Source of the DNA: an uncultured Myroides sp.
GTDB lineage: Bacteria; Bacteroidota; Bacteroidia; Flavobacteriales; Flavobacteriaceae
Direction: 5' to 3'
Assembly (NCBI GenBank): GCA_913777665.1
Contig: CAJYTF010000042.1
Location: 1 to 58,627 of the forward strand
Length of the DNA stretch: 58,627 nucleotides
Shown here: one piece after another, positions 36,361 to 47,437 of the stretch
Position numbering within the stretch: the first letter of the stretch is position 1
Layout: every line of letters begins with the position of its first letter
Translations under genes and position numbers: made by a program
Notes under the pieces: generated by a model
Seen by the model: only the letters and a program-made list of their open reading frames with translations
The model's database searches: none
What the model was told of the DNA's origin: nothing

Positions 36361-36395
36361 CAAATATACAAAAAGTTCCCAAATAAAGAACTTTT
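36361..36395 (-). promoter_or_regulatory. higBA promoter and candidate HigA operator
   Basis: Plus-strand CAAATATA (36361-36368) is TATATTTG on the minus strand, 17 bp upstream of higB. Immediately upstream lies a perfect inverted repeat, AAAAGTTC (36371-36378) and GAACTTTT (36388-36395), separated by 9 bp and covering the spacer/-33 region. This is where an autorepressor such as HigA would block polymerase. Confidence 0.65.
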
Positions 36396-36494
36396 GATTT
36401 TTTTTTAATGGATTTGAAAACTGCAAGCAAATCATTGCAAAAACGAAAGTTTTACTTTATGTCTTTTGATTTTCAACATTAAATAAAAAAATAG

Positions 36495-36534
36495 TACTTT
36501 TGCCACGTTAACTAGCGAGGTTAAAAAATCGCTA
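36495..36534 (+). promoter_or_regulatory. Promoter and leader hairpin of the cysteine synthase-like gene
   Basis: TACTTTTG (36495-36502) is an exact -7 match. The roughly 40-nt leader holds TAGCGA (36513-36518) and TCGCTA (36529-36534), able to form a 6-bp hairpin just before the A-rich ribosome-binding stretch. Confidence 0.5.
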
Positions 36535-36546
36535 AAAACAAAAAAA

Positions 36547-37584
36547 ATGAAAGAAGAGATCCAGGCGCATGAGAATATTTTAGATTTTGTAGGCAATACA
36601 CCGCTTATTAAGTTAAAAAAAATATCTCAAGGTTTAAAAGGAAACTTTTTTGCTAAAGTAGAAGCTTTTAATCCGGGGCACTCATCAAAAGACCGTATTG
36701 CTTTGCATATTGTTGAAGAAGCAGAACGTAAAGGTATTTTAAAACCGGGTAGCATTATTGTTGAAACAACGTCGGGCAACACCGGTTTCAGCATTGCAAT
36801 GGTCAGCATCATTAAAGGTTACGAATGTATTTTGGCGGTTTCGTCTAAATCATCGAAAGATAAAATTGATATGTTGAAGGCAATGGGTGCAAAAGTGTAC
36901 GTTTGCCCGGCAAATGTATCTGCAGACGATCCCCGTTCGTATTACAGCGTAGCAAAGCGTATTCATCAGGAAACTGCCGGTTCGGTTTATATCAACCAAT
37001 ATTTTAACGAACTGAATATTGATGCGCATTACAAAACTACAGGACCTGAAATTTGGAAACAAACCAACGGTAAAATAACGCATTTGGTAGCTTGTTCTGG
37101 TACTGGCGGAACTATTTCGGGAACGGCAAAATTTTTAAAGGAACAAAACCCAAACATCCGTATTTTAGGTGTTGATGCTTTTGGATCGGTATTAAAGAAA
37201 TTTCACGAAACGCAAGAGTTTGATCCGAATGAGATTTATCCTTATCGAATTGAAGGAATGGGAAAAAACTTGATTCCAACAGCAACCGATTTTTCTGTAA
37301 TCGATCAGTTTATGAAAGTTACTGATGAAGATGCAGCACACACAGCACGCGAAATATCTAAAACCGAAGGTATTTTTGTAGGATACACATCGGGCGCGGC
37401 TTTTCAGGCTGTTCGTCAGTTCGATACTGAAGGTGAATTTAATGCAAACAGCAATATTGTTGTTATTTTTCCTGATCACGGATCACGTTATATGAGCAAA
37501 ATCTACAGTGATGATTGGATGCGTGAACAAGGTTTTTTCGACAATCAAAAAGTTGAACAAAACGATATTGAATACGTTAAATAA
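36547..37584 (+). CDS. PLP-dependent cysteine synthase / cystathionine beta-synthase
   Basis: Fold-type II PLP enzyme. The 345-residue product has the PLP lysine in [11 protein letters not shown] (K48), the substrate loop [11 protein letters not shown] and the phosphate-binding [10 protein letters not shown]. The NPGHSSKDR sequence and ETTSGNTG are closer to cystathionine beta-synthase-like members than to CysK, which usually has NPGGSVKDR. No regulatory CBS-domain tail follows. It could make cysteine from O-acetylserine or cystathionine from serine and homocysteine; sequence alone does not decide. Monocistronic with promoter, leader hairpin and terminator. Confidence 0.88.
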   Translation: MKEEIQAHENILDFVGNTPLIKLKKISQGLKGNFFAKVEAFNPGHSSKDRIALHIVEEAERKGILKPGSIIVETTSGNTGFSIAMVSIIKGYECILAVSSKSSKDKIDMLKAMGAKVYVCPANVSADDPRSYYSVAKRIHQETAGSVYINQYFNELNIDAHYKTTGPEIWKQTNGKITHLVACSGTGGTISGTAKFLKEQNPNIRILGVDAFGSVLKKFHETQEFDPNEIYPYRIEGMGKNLIPTATDFSVIDQFMKVTDEDAAHTAREISKTEGIFVGYTSGAAFQAVRQFDTEGEFNANSNIVVIFPDHGSRYMSKIYSDDWMREQGFFDNQKVEQNDIEYVK

Positions 37585-37606
37585 GAAATCAGACAATAGA
37601 GAATAG

Positions 37607-37638
37607 ATAAAAGAGGAAAGCGAAAGTTTTCCTTTTTT
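37607..37638 (+). terminator. Terminator of the cysteine synthase-like gene
   Basis: AAAAGAGGAAA and TTTTCCTTTTTT pair (with one bulge) around GCGAAAG, ending in T, about 25 bp after the stop. Confidence 0.7.
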
Positions 37639-37654
37639 AGTTAATGAATATCCA

Positions 37655-37756
37655 TGTCAAGCTGAACTTGTTTAACTTCGTTCAGTTCACAAGCTCGTGT
37701 CAGCTTCTCATAAGAATAATTCCTGAATGCGATTCCGAAACAAGTTCGGAATGACA
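37655..37756. repeat. MITE/REP-like element with imperfect terminal inverted repeats
   Basis: The 37585-37968 gap (384 bp) has no gene. Inside, TGTCAAGCTGAACTTGTTT (37655-37673) is matched at 16 of 19 bases by the complement of AAACAAGTTCGGAATGACA (37738-37756), spanning 102 bp. Internal GTTCAGTTCACAAGCTCGTGTCAGCTT has further self-complementarity. No transposase and no clear target-site duplication. The remaining gap to 37968 is AT-rich leader for the ABC ATPase gene, with nothing else recognised. Confidence 0.6.
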
Positions 37757-37968
37757 AACTTAATGTGAAGAAATCATACTAATAAATTTCCTTGCTATTT
37801 CTTGATTAATATATTGCCAGGTATCTCAGATAATTACTTTTTTCATTGTTTAAACTTAAAACTTCACCCAAAAACTTTTCAATCTTTTGTAACATTTAAG
37901 TAAATAGTTGTACTTACATTAAAATCAATTTAGAAAAATTACAGTAAAAATCGATAAAAAAATAAGTT

Positions 37969-38844
37969 ATGAGTCTAAAAATTTCAGGGTTAACAAAAAC
38001 CTACAAAAACGGCGTTAAAGCGTTAGATAATGTAAATTTAGAAATAGGCAAAGGTATGTTTGGATTATTGGGTCCAAACGGTGCCGGTAAATCATCGTTA
38101 ATGCGCACCATTGCTACGTTGCAAACTCCGTCATCGGGTTCTGTAACGTTTAACGATATCAATGTTTTAGAAGATAAAAATGCCTTACGCAGAGTTTTAG
38201 GTTACTTGCCACAGGAATTTGGAGTTTATCCAAACATGTCAGCAGAAACATTGTTAGATTATTTTGCTCAATTAAAAGGTATCACTAAAAAAGACGAACG
38301 CAAAGAAATTATCAAAGAAGTTTTAGAACTAACTAATTTATACGATGTTCGATCTAAAAGCGTTAGCGGATATTCGGGCGGTATGAAACAACGTTTTGGT
38401 ATTGCACAGTTGCTTTTAAACAATCCGCAATTAATTATTGTTGATGAACCAACTGCCGGATTGGATCCTGCGGAACGTCACCGTTTCTTGAATGTTTTGC
38501 GTGAAATTGGTGCAAATCATACCGTAATTTTCTCGACCCATATTGTGGATGATGTTCGCGAATTATGTAACGAAATTGCTATTTTAAACGGCGGTAAAAT
38601 TTTGTTCGAGGGTACACCTACAAGTGGCGAAGAATTATTAGATGGAAAAATCTGGAGAAGAACCATTGAGCGTGCTGAGTTTGATGAATACAACCAAAAA
38701 TACAACATTCTTTCATCGAACTTTAATCCGGATAATACTCTTAATATTCGAGTATATAGCGATGCACAGCCAAACGAAACCTTTATTCAGGCAAAACCAA
38801 TTTTAGAAGACGTTTATTTTGTTTCATTAAAAAAAGATAACTAA
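37969..38844 (+). CDS. ABC transporter ATP-binding protein
   Basis: A 291-residue ATPase with Walker A GPNGAGKSS, signature YSGGMKQRFGIAQ, Walker B LIIVDEPTAGLDP and the switch histidine in FSTHIVDD. A roughly 80-residue C-terminal extension (GEELLDGKIWRRTIERAEFD...EDVYFVSLKKDN) resembles those of antibiotic/NatA-type exporters. Its stop codon overlaps the ATG of the permease-peptidase gene by one base (TAATG), so the two proteins form one transporter. Substrate unknown. Confidence 0.9.
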   Translation: MSLKISGLTKTYKNGVKALDNVNLEIGKGMFGLLGPNGAGKSSLMRTIATLQTPSSGSVTFNDINVLEDKNALRRVLGYLPQEFGVYPNMSAETLLDYFAQLKGITKKDERKEIIKEVLELTNLYDVRSKSVSGYSGGMKQRFGIAQLLLNNPQLIIVDEPTAGLDPAERHRFLNVLREIGANHTVIFSTHIVDDVRELCNEIAILNGGKILFEGTPTSGEELLDGKIWRRTIERAEFDEYNQKYNILSSNFNPDNTLNIRVYSDAQPNETFIQAKPILEDVYFVSLKKDN

Positions 38845-41800
38845 TGCTAGGAACTATTTTTAATTTCGAAACAAAACGCTGGTTTAAAAACTGGCAGTTT
38901 TATTTATACTTTTTAATATTTTTTGCGCTTGCTTTTACTTTAATGGCAGATGCTTTAGGATATTTTGATACTTTTGGAACAACAACTGCATCTAACACCA
39001 TAATAAACTCGCCTTTAGCAATTAATGCTATCATTGGTTCATTGTCAACTTTGGTGAATTTTATCATACCAACAGTTATTGGTGCTACGGTGCATCGCGA
39101 TTTTAAATACAATTCGCATACCTTGCTATTTGCTTACCCTTTTAATAAATTTCAATATTTAATGGGTAAATTCTTTAGTGGTTTTTTAGTTACAATCTTT
39201 ATCACTTTATCTATTGGTTTAGCATTTTTAATAGCATCGGTACTACCGTTTGCAAACCCTGATTTGTTAGGACCCATAAAAATTGCGGCATACTTTCAAA
39301 GCTATATACTATTTGTAGTTCCAAATACATTTTTTATAGGAGCTCTAATTTTTATGTTAGTTACCTTAACTCGCAACCAATACATAGGTTTTATTTTTGT
39401 AATTATTTTGCTTATTGCCCGTATTTTATTATCTAACTTAACAAATAATGTTGATGATAAATTTTTGGTTTCGTTAATAGAACCTTACGGCAACGAAGCT
39501 TTAAGTTATGTTACAAAATATTGGACGATTGACGAACAAAATACTTTAATGATTCCGTTAGATGATGTAATTATTTACAACCGTTTAATATGGATTGGTG
39601 TAGGTATTTTAGCCTTAACCGTTACTTATTTTTCATTCTCTTTTTCGCAATCACCAATATCTATCGGTAAAAAAAGAAAAGCAGAACGTGTTACAAAAAA
39701 CAATTTTGGCAGCATTGTAAAAGTCAATTTACCAAAAGTCAGCTACAACTATTCGTTCGTATCGTACTTAAAAACGGCTTTTCGTTTATCTAAATTAGAG
39801 TTCCAAGCAATCATAAAAAACTGGATTTTTATTACCTTAATGGTTATAATAATGATCTGTATTGTTGTTTCTGGTTACACTTTAGGACAAAGTTTAATGG
39901 GTACGCGCACCTTACCTGTTACGTGGAAAGTTATTGAATTAATTAATGAATTTATTGGCTTTTTCTTACCAATTATTGTTTTCTTGTTCTCAGGTATTTT
40001 ACTGAACAATTCTGCATCGTCTCGCATGAATTTATTGATTGATTCTACACCGGTGCCTAATTGGAGTTTGTTTTTATCAAAATTTATTGCTTTAGTACAA
40101 ATGGTAGCCGTGGTGTTTTTAATCACTATTGTATCGGGCATAATGATTCAGATTTACTATGGATATTATAATTTTGAAATTGGTCAGTACATAGCAAACT
40201 TTTTTGGGTTTAAGCTAATATCTTATACCATTTTAATTCTGTTCTCTTTATTCATTCAGTCGTTTTTCAAAAATTACCTAATTGGTTTCTTTGTTATTTT
40301 AATTGCACAAATGCTTCCAATGGGATTAAGTAAGTTAGGAATAGAACAAGCTGTTTTCAGTTTTAATTCAGATCCGGGTTACAGTTATTCAGATATGAAT
40401 GGTTTTGGCATTGTACGTGGATATTTCTACTACAAACTGTACTGGCTGCTTTTTGGTTTTGTATTGTACGGTTTAACATTATTGTTTTGGCGCAGAGGCA
40501 TCATTTCAAGTGCAAAAGAACGTTTACAAGTATTTGCAAAACGTTTTAAAATGCCAATTGCCGTTCCGTTAATTATTACAACTGTAGCATTTGTTGGTTT
40601 AGGATACGCTTTATACTATCAAGAAGTAAAGCTGGAACCTTACTACACCTCTCAAGACATTGAAAAACAAAGAGTCGAGTACGAAAAGAAATACAAGAAA
40701 TTCGAAAAATATGCACAACCGCGTATTGTTGATGTAAAGGTTGCTATGGACATCTTCCCTAACGAACGCAATTACAAAGCGGTTGCTAATTATGTTATGG
40801 TGAATAAATCTGAAAAAGCGATTGATTCTCTTTTCATTAATTACGGAAAAAACTTCGAAAGCATTAAATTCAACCGAGATTATCAATTGGTTAAAAATGA
40901 CACGGTTATGGAATTTGATATTTATCGATTAAATCAACCTTTAAATCCGGGCGATTCGCTAAAAGTTGAAATGGTTGTTCAAAACCAATCAAATACTTGG
41001 TTACAAGACCGTTCGCCTATCATGGAAAACGGTACGTTTATAAACAATAGTATTTTTCCTAGTTTTGGATATAACGATGGTGTTGAAATTCAAGATAACG
41101 ATGTCCGAAAAAAATACAGCTTGGCTCCACGCGAACGTATGGCTGCGACAGATGATCCGGAAGCGCGTAAAAACACTTATATTTCAAACGAAGCCGATTG
41201 GATTACTTTTGAAACTACGGTAAGTACGGCAGGTGATCAAACGGCAATTGCTCCGGGATATCTTCAGAAACAATGGCAGAAAGACGGCAGAAATTATTTC
41301 CATTACAAAATGGATCAGAAAATGTTGAATTTTTATGCTTTTAATTCGGCAAGATATGAAGTTAAAAAAGAAAAATGGAACAACCTGAATTTGGAGATTT
41401 ACTATCATAAAGGTCACGAATACAATTTGGATCGAATGATGGAAGCTTTGAAAAAATCGTTGGCTTATTACAGCGAAAATTTTGGCGAATACCAGCACAA
41501 ACAAGCGCGTATTATAGAATTCCCAAGAACCATGGGAACTTTTGCACAGGCTTTTGCCAATACCATGCCTTTTTCTGAAGCAATTGGTTTTATTGCCGAT
41601 GTAGATGAAGACGATCCAAACGGTGTTGATTATCCGTTCTCTGTTGTATCACACGAAATGGCGCATCAATGGTGGGCTCATCAGGTAATTGGTGCCAATG
41701 TTAAAGGTGCAACTTTATTGTCTGAATCGTTATCAGAATACAGTTCGTTAAAAGTTTTAGAGAAAGAATACGGCAAATTCCAGATGCGTAAATTCTTAAA

Positions 41801-42494
41801 AGATGCGTTAGACAGTTATTTAAGAGGAAGAACATGGGAAGATAAAGAGGAAAATCCGTTAATGTATAACGAAAACCAGCAGTATATTCATTACAACAAA
41901 GGATCATTGGTATTGTATGCCATGAGCGATTATTTGGGCGAAAAGCGTTTTAATGATATATTGAAAGAATATGTTGCCAAAGTAAAATTCCAAGAAGCTC
42001 CGTACACAAATTCTATAGAGTTTGTAAATCATTTAAAAGCGAATACTCCTGCGAATTTACAGTATTTAATTACAGATATGTTTGAAACCATAACATTGTA
42101 TGACAATAAGGTGGATAAAGTTGAAGTAAAACCTTTGAAAGATGGTAAGTATCAGGTTGATATTTCTTTTATCGTTTCAAAATACAGAACATCTCCAAAA
42201 GGAACGCAGATTTATAAAGATGCAAAAGGAAATACTTTAACAGGAAAAGACGACAAGAAAGAAGTAAAATCGTATCCTTTAAATGATTATGTTGAAGTGG
42301 GTATTTTTGGCGATAAAACATTAAAAGGAAACCACGAATACGAAAATGAACTTTACAACAAAAAATACTTGATTAATAAGGTAAACAATAAAGTAAGTAT
42401 TATTGTTGATAAAAAACCGGTTGAAGTGGGCGTTGACCCATACAACAAGTTAATTGACCGTGATTCTAACGACAACCGCAAAAAAGTGAATTAA
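38844..42494 (+). CDS. ABC transporter permease fused to an M1-family aminopeptidase domain
   Basis: A 1216-residue membrane protein. Residues 1-590 form two ABC-2-like permease halves with about twelve hydrophobic segments. A last membrane segment (AVPLIITTVAFVGLGYALYY) precedes a large domain resembling M1 zinc aminopeptidases. The zinc site is VSHEMAHQWWAHQ (H937, E938, H941), with the third ligand probably E961 in LLSESLSEYSS. That Glu is 19 residues after the second His instead of the usual 18. The exopeptidase GxMEN motif is degenerate (FANTMPFSEAIGF). NCBI-style annotations name this architecture in Bacteroidota, but the biological role is not known. It works with the coupled ATPase. 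Confidence 0.9.
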   Translation: MLGTIFNFETKRWFKNWQFYLYFLIFFALAFTLMADALGYFDTFGTTTASNTIINSPLAINAIIGSLSTLVNFIIPTVIGATVHRDFKYNSHTLLFAYPFNKFQYLMGKFFSGFLVTIFITLSIGLAFLIASVLPFANPDLLGPIKIAAYFQSYILFVVPNTFFIGALIFMLVTLTRNQYIGFIFVIILLIARILLSNLTNNVDDKFLVSLIEPYGNEALSYVTKYWTIDEQNTLMIPLDDVIIYNRLIWIGVGILALTVTYFSFSFSQSPISIGKKRKAERVTKNNFGSIVKVNLPKVSYNYSFVSYLKTAFRLSKLEFQAIIKNWIFITLMVIIMICIVVSGYTLGQSLMGTRTLPVTWKVIELINEFIGFFLPIIVFLFSGILLNNSASSRMNLLIDSTPVPNWSLFLSKFIALVQMVAVVFLITIVSGIMIQIYYGYYNFEIGQYIANFFGFKLISYTILILFSLFIQSFFKNYLIGFFVILIAQMLPMGLSKLGIEQAVFSFNSDPGYSYSDMNGFGIVRGYFYYKLYWLLFGFVLYGLTLLFWRRGIISSAKERLQVFAKRFKMPIAVPLIITTVAFVGLGYALYYQEVKLEPYYTSQDIEKQRVEYEKKYKKFEKYAQPRIVDVKVAMDIFPNERNYKAVANYVMVNKSEKAIDSLFINYGKNFESIKFNRDYQLVKNDTVMEFDIYRLNQPLNPGDSLKVEMVVQNQSNTWLQDRSPIMENGTFINNSIFPSFGYNDGVEIQDNDVRKKYSLAPRERMAATDDPEARKNTYISNEADWITFETTVSTAGDQTAIAPGYLQKQWQKDGRNYFHYKMDQKMLNFYAFNSARYEVKKEKWNNLNLEIYYHKGHEYNLDRMMEALKKSLAYYSENFGEYQHKQARIIEFPRTMGTFAQAFANTMPFSEAIGFIADVDEDDPNGVDYPFSVVSHEMAHQWWAHQVIGANVKGATLLSESLSEYSSLKVLEKEYGKFQMRKFLKDALDSYLRGRTWEDKEENPLMYNENQQYIHYNKGSLVLYAMSDYLGEKRFNDILKEYVAKVKFQEAPYTNSIEFVNHLKANTPANLQYLITDMFETITLYDNKVDKVEVKPLKDGKYQVDISFIVSKYRTSPKGTQIYKDAKGNTLTGKDDKKEVKSYPLNDYVEVGIFGDKTLKGNHEYENELYNKKYLINKVNNKVSIIVDKKPVEVGVDPYNKLIDRDSNDNRKKVN

Positions 42495-42501
42495 TAAACT
42501 T

Positions 42502-42535
42502 AAAAACGCCATTCAAAATTGAATGGCGTTTTTTA
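42502..42535 (+). terminator. Terminator of the ABC/M1 operon
   Basis: AAAAACGCCATTC-AAAATT-GAATGGCGTTTTTT, a perfect stem with T-run 8 bp after the stop. Confidence 0.92.
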
Positions 42536-42582
42536 TTTCAAATGTAAAAATGTATTACTTTAGATTAATTATACTATACATT

Positions 42583-43191
42583 ATGAAAAATATTATTCTA
42601 TTAATTCTATTTTTAACAATTAGTATTCTTACATCGTGTGCTACTTGTGAAGAACGACCTGACTCTTATTCTTATCTCAATGAATTTGATAAAAGCATTC
42701 TACATTTTAGTAGTGATATCGAATTAAAATACCTTAAAAACAACTCCGAGGAAATCACTTTTAAAATCCCTAAAACTGTAAATAAATTTGAAAATATTAG
42801 ACAAGGAGATGATGAAATATGCTATGCTGATTTATGTGAAACTGAAATAACAAATATTGGAATTCCAAATACCCCATTTTTGATCAATTTTGTAATTAAA
42901 AATCAAATGGGATCTTTTCTACACCATTTAGCTATTGAAAATACTGACAATTACGAAGAATTTTTTAGTTACAAATTATTAAACCTCAACAATTCAATAC
43001 CAAGCAGCTACAACCAAAACACATCGTTTTTTAAACCTCTTTTAAAAGATATTATTATAAACGAAAAAGAATACAAAGGGGTACTCATATACGCAGATGT
43101 AGAGACTTCCAACAAACACCTCATAATAAAACCATCAGAAGGAATTTTATATTTTGATTTTGGTAATGATCATTATGAAATAATAAAATAA
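42583..43191 (+). CDS. Hypothetical lipoprotein
   Basis: A 202-residue predicted lipoprotein starting MKNIILLILFLTISILTSC (C19). A start 20 codons upstream would overlap the preceding terminator and is rejected. The mature part has a second Cys nearby (CATCEE) and two more (EICYADLCETE), so disulfides are possible. The C-terminal half is strand-rich (IIINEKEYKGVLIYADVETS...GILYFDFGNDHYEI). I recognise no family. Its AT-rich composition differs from the guaB gene next door. Convergent with guaB through a shared hairpin. Confidence 0.65.
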   Translation: MKNIILLILFLTISILTSCATCEERPDSYSYLNEFDKSILHFSSDIELKYLKNNSEEITFKIPKTVNKFENIRQGDDEICYADLCETEITNIGIPNTPFLINFVIKNQMGSFLHHLAIENTDNYEEFFSYKLLNLNNSIPSSYNQNTSFFKPLLKDIIINEKEYKGVLIYADVETSNKHLIIKPSEGILYFDFGNDHYEIIK

Positions 43192-43193
43192 TA

Positions 43194-43217
43194 AAGACCT
43201 TCAAAAATGAAGGTCTT
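43194..43217. terminator. Bidirectional terminator between the lipoprotein and guaB
   Basis: AAGACCTTCA-AAAA-TGAAGGTCTT, a perfect 10-bp stem between convergent genes. Confidence 0.88.
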
Positions 43218-43238
43218 ACTTTCTATATTTAGAAAGAA

Positions 43239-44741
<1,503 letters not shown>

Positions 44742-44770
44742 TTAATGATTTTTTGCGATATAATAAAATT

Positions 44771-45634
44771 TTAATGATAAAAATTAAATATCTTCAACGC
44801 TTCGTTATAAGCAGCTTCAAAAGAAGTCATCTGAACGTTGGTCGCAGCTTTATTTGCCGTAAAATAACTCAACATTTTTTCGGTAGGCATATTTCCTGTT
44901 AAATCATCTTTTGCCATGGGACATCCCCCAAAACCTTTAATAGCTCCATCAAAACGAATACAGCCTGCTTTATAGGCAGCATCAACTTTTTCGAACCAAG
45001 CATCTGGAGTAGTATGCAAATGTGCACCAAATTCAATATTAGGATATTTAGGTATCAAATTAGAAAAAAGATAATCGATATCTTCTGCAGTAGATGATCC
45101 AACGGTATCAGAAAGCGACAAAATTGTCACTCCCATGTTTGCCAGTTTTTCTGTCCATTCGCCCACAATATCAACATTCCAAGGATCGCCATACGGATTT
45201 CCGAAGCCCATAGAAAGATACGCCACCACTTCTTTATTGGTTTTATTGGCGATTTCTAAAATTTCTTGTAAGGTAACAATAGATTCTGCAATGGTTTTAT
45301 GCGTATTACGCATTTGAAAATTCTCTGAAATAGAAAAAGGAAAGCCTAAATACTGAATTTCGTTATGAACCGATGCCATTTCGGCACCTTTTGTATTTGC
45401 AATAATAGCCAGCAATTTTGTTTTGGTTTCCGATAGATCCAACTGTGCCAGAACCTCAGCAGTATCCTGCATTTGCGGAATGGCTTTAGGCGAAACGAAA
45501 CTTCCGAAATCTAACGTATCAAAACCACAACGCAACAACGATTGAATGTATTGAACTTTTTGTTCGGTAGGAATAAACATTTTAATGCCTTGCATGGCAT
45601 CGCGCGGACATTCTATTATTTTTACTGGCTTCAT
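44771..45634 (-). CDS. Hydroxymethylglutaryl-CoA lyase
   Basis: Cleaves HMG-CoA to acetyl-CoA and acetoacetate at the end of leucine breakdown. The 287-residue TIM-barrel protein has the HMGL-like catalytic Arg-Asp in ECPRDAMQG (canonical form GPRDGLQ, so diverged around it). The metal-binding HxH is in FGAHLHTTPD and the glycine-rich/cysteine loop is GFGGCPMAKDDLTGN. The start at 45634 (MKPVKIIECPRD) is chosen; upstream codons overlap a promoter element. No other leucine-degradation genes are visible in the window. Confidence 0.88.
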   Translation of the reverse strand: MKPVKIIECPRDAMQGIKMFIPTEQKVQYIQSLLRCGFDTLDFGSFVSPKAIPQMQDTAEVLAQLDLSETKTKLLAIIANTKGAEMASVHNEIQYLGFPFSISENFQMRNTHKTIAESIVTLQEILEIANKTNKEVVAYLSMGFGNPYGDPWNVDIVGEWTEKLANMGVTILSLSDTVGSSTAEDIDYLFSNLIPKYPNIEFGAHLHTTPDAWFEKVDAAYKAGCIRFDGAIKGFGGCPMAKDDLTGNMPTEKMLSYFTANKAATNVQMTSFEAAYNEALKIFNFYH

Positions 45635-45640
45635 AAGTTT

Positions 45641-45648
45641 CAAAGATA
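45641..45648 (-). promoter_or_regulatory. -7 element abutting the HMG-CoA lyase start
   Basis: Plus-strand CAAAGATA is TATCTTTG on the minus strand, with only six bases to the ATG. A very short or absent 5' leader is predicted, as for dapF. Confidence 0.4.
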
Positions 45649-45693
45649 ATAGAAAGTAAAATATCTGCAAAAAAATAAACGATTAATGTTTAC

Positions 45694-46323
45694 CTATTTA
45701 ATCCACATAAATACAATAAGGGCAATAAAAACAGCAATCTGAAAATAATTCATATAACCTTGAACGTATTTGTTTTTCATTAAGAATTTACTAACGTATC
45801 CGCTTAAAACCGCTATCAAACAAAATACAATCAATGCCTGCAACATAAAAATACTTCCCAACGTATAAACCTGCATTTTAATGTTTCCTAATTCGGGATG
45901 TAAAAACGAAGGAAATAACGACAAAAAGAACAGCATGATTTTAGGGTTCAGAATGTTCATTATTAAACCTTGCTGAACCTGCTGAAACACGTTGCTTTTT
46001 GAAATGGGTGTTTTATCAACTTCAACGATTATTGGTTCAATTGGAGCTTTATATAAAAAGTAGATGATTCGAAGTAAATACAACGTTCCGAAAACTTTTA
46101 TGGCAATAAACAACCACGGAATAGCTACAATTAAGGTTGATATTCCAAATGCCAATAATGTGGTATGGAAAAGTAAACCCGAACTTAAACCTATTGCGGC
46201 TGCAATTCCAAACTGTTTTCCTTTGGCTAAACTTGTCGATAAAACATACATTATATCGGGTCCCGGCGAAATGGTTAACGCCAGACTTGTTAAAAAGAAC
46301 GATATAATGGTTTCTAACGTCAT
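45694..46323 (-). CDS. LysE/RhtB-family amino-acid exporter
   Basis: A 209-residue inner-membrane protein with about six hydrophobic segments. The LysE-family signature appears at the N-terminus: SLALTISPGPDIMYVLSTSL, with the PGPD motif, then GIAAAIGLSSGLLFHT. The later motif MNILNPKIMLFFLSLFPSF is also typical. It probably exports a neutral or basic amino acid; substrate not assignable. Its ATG overlaps the pyrD stop by one base, so it is co-translated with pyrD. Confidence 0.9.
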   Translation of the reverse strand: MTLETIISFFLTSLALTISPGPDIMYVLSTSLAKGKQFGIAAAIGLSSGLLFHTTLLAFGISTLIVAIPWLFIAIKVFGTLYLLRIIYFLYKAPIEPIIVEVDKTPISKSNVFQQVQQGLIMNILNPKIMLFFLSLFPSFLHPELGNIKMQVYTLGSIFMLQALIVFCLIAVLSGYVSKFLMKNKYVQGYMNYFQIAVFIALIVFMWIK

Positions 46324-47342
46324 TAACTGCGTTTTAAAATCGCTTGGTTAATTTCTTTAATCAATGCCGGACCTTCGTAAATAAAGCCTGTGTAAATTTG
46401 AACCAATGCCGCACCGGCATCTAATTTCTCCAAGGCATCGGCAGCAGAATGAATTCCGCCTACACCGATTATCGGGAAAGATTTATTACTCTTTTCTGAT
46501 AGAAAACGAATGACTTCTGTTGATCTTTTTGCTAACGGTTTTCCAGATAATCCGCCAACTTCAACTTTATTTACAGATTGCAATCCATCACGCGAAATGG
46601 TGGTATTTGTAGCAATTACTCCGGCAATTTTGGTATCGTTTATAATATCAATAATATCCAACAACTGCTCATTGGTTAAATCGGGAGCGATTTTTAAAAG
46701 TATTGGCTTTTGTTTTGGTTGCTGAAGATTTTTATTTTGTAAAGTAGATAATAATTCTGTTAACGGTTCTTTATCTTGCAACGCACGTAAATTCGGAGTA
46801 TTTGGCGAGCTTACATTCACAACGAAATAATCAACATACGGATACAAAGCATCGAAACAAATCAGGTAATCATTTACCGCTTCTTCATTTGGAGTAACCT
46901 TGTTTTTACCGATGTTTCCACCAATTAAAACGCCTTTATTCTGCTTTAAACGCTCAATTGCCAAATCAATTCCGCCATTGTTAAAGCCCATTCTGTTAAT
47001 TATTCCAGAATCTTCTTTTAAACGGAACAAACGTTTTTTAGGATTTCCCTCTTGCGGTTTTGGCGTAATAGTTCCAATTTCAATGAATCCGAAACCAAAC
47101 GCATCTAACTCATTGTAAATTTTAGCATCTTTATCTAATCCTGCTGCCAAACCAACCGGATTTTTAAATTTCAAGCCAAAAACTTCTCGTTCCAATCTTT
47201 TGTCGTTTACCTGATAAATCGATTTAAAAACCGATTTCATACCCGGAATGGCGTGCATGGTTTTTATCATTGAAAAAGTAAAATGATGCACTTTTTCTGG
47301 ATCACATTTGAATAAAAGCGGACGAATTATTGACTTGTACAT
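46323..47342 (-). CDS. pyrD: Dihydroorotate dehydrogenase (quinone), class 2
   Basis: Oxidises dihydroorotate to orotate in pyrimidine synthesis, passing electrons to menaquinone at the inner membrane. The 339-residue product has the class-2 N-terminal helices ([20 protein letters not shown]). FMN-site motifs are [59 protein letters not shown] with the catalytic serine, and [19 protein letters not shown]. Full-length. Its stop overlaps the LysE-type gene, and a TACTTTTG element 22 bp upstream of the ATG marks the operon promoter. Confidence 0.96.
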   Translation of the reverse strand: MYKSIIRPLLFKCDPEKVHHFTFSMIKTMHAIPGMKSVFKSIYQVNDKRLEREVFGLKFKNPVGLAAGLDKDAKIYNELDAFGFGFIEIGTITPKPQEGNPKKRLFRLKEDSGIINRMGFNNGGIDLAIERLKQNKGVLIGGNIGKNKVTPNEEAVNDYLICFDALYPYVDYFVVNVSSPNTPNLRALQDKEPLTELLSTLQNKNLQQPKQKPILLKIAPDLTNEQLLDIIDIINDTKIAGVIATNTTISRDGLQSVNKVEVGGLSGKPLAKRSTEVIRFLSEKSNKSFPIIGVGGIHSAADALEKLDAGAALVQIYTGFIYEGPALIKEINQAILKRS

Positions 47343-47364
47343 GATTGCATAATTTAAAGCTTTG

Positions 47365-47372
47365 CAAAAGTA
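47365..47372 (-). promoter_or_regulatory. -7 element of pyrD
   Basis: Plus-strand CAAAAGTA reads TACTTTTG on the minus strand, followed by C; exact TAnnTTTG match 22 bp upstream of the pyrD ATG. Confidence 0.55.
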
Positions 47373-47437
47373 GTTTTTTTGAAATCAAATTAAAAGATTT
47401 AATAATTGAAAGATTTAAAAAGGTTGCGTGTTTATAA

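Noticed and set aside
36344..36430. Longer HigB starting at 36430
   Set aside because: It would translate the promoter and operator palindrome; the 98-residue form fits the family.
44771..45634. HMG-CoA lyase as inactive because of the CPRDAMQG motif
   Set aside because: The Arg-Asp pair, metal-binding HxH and GGCP loop are all retained, so divergence around the motif alone does not support inactivity.
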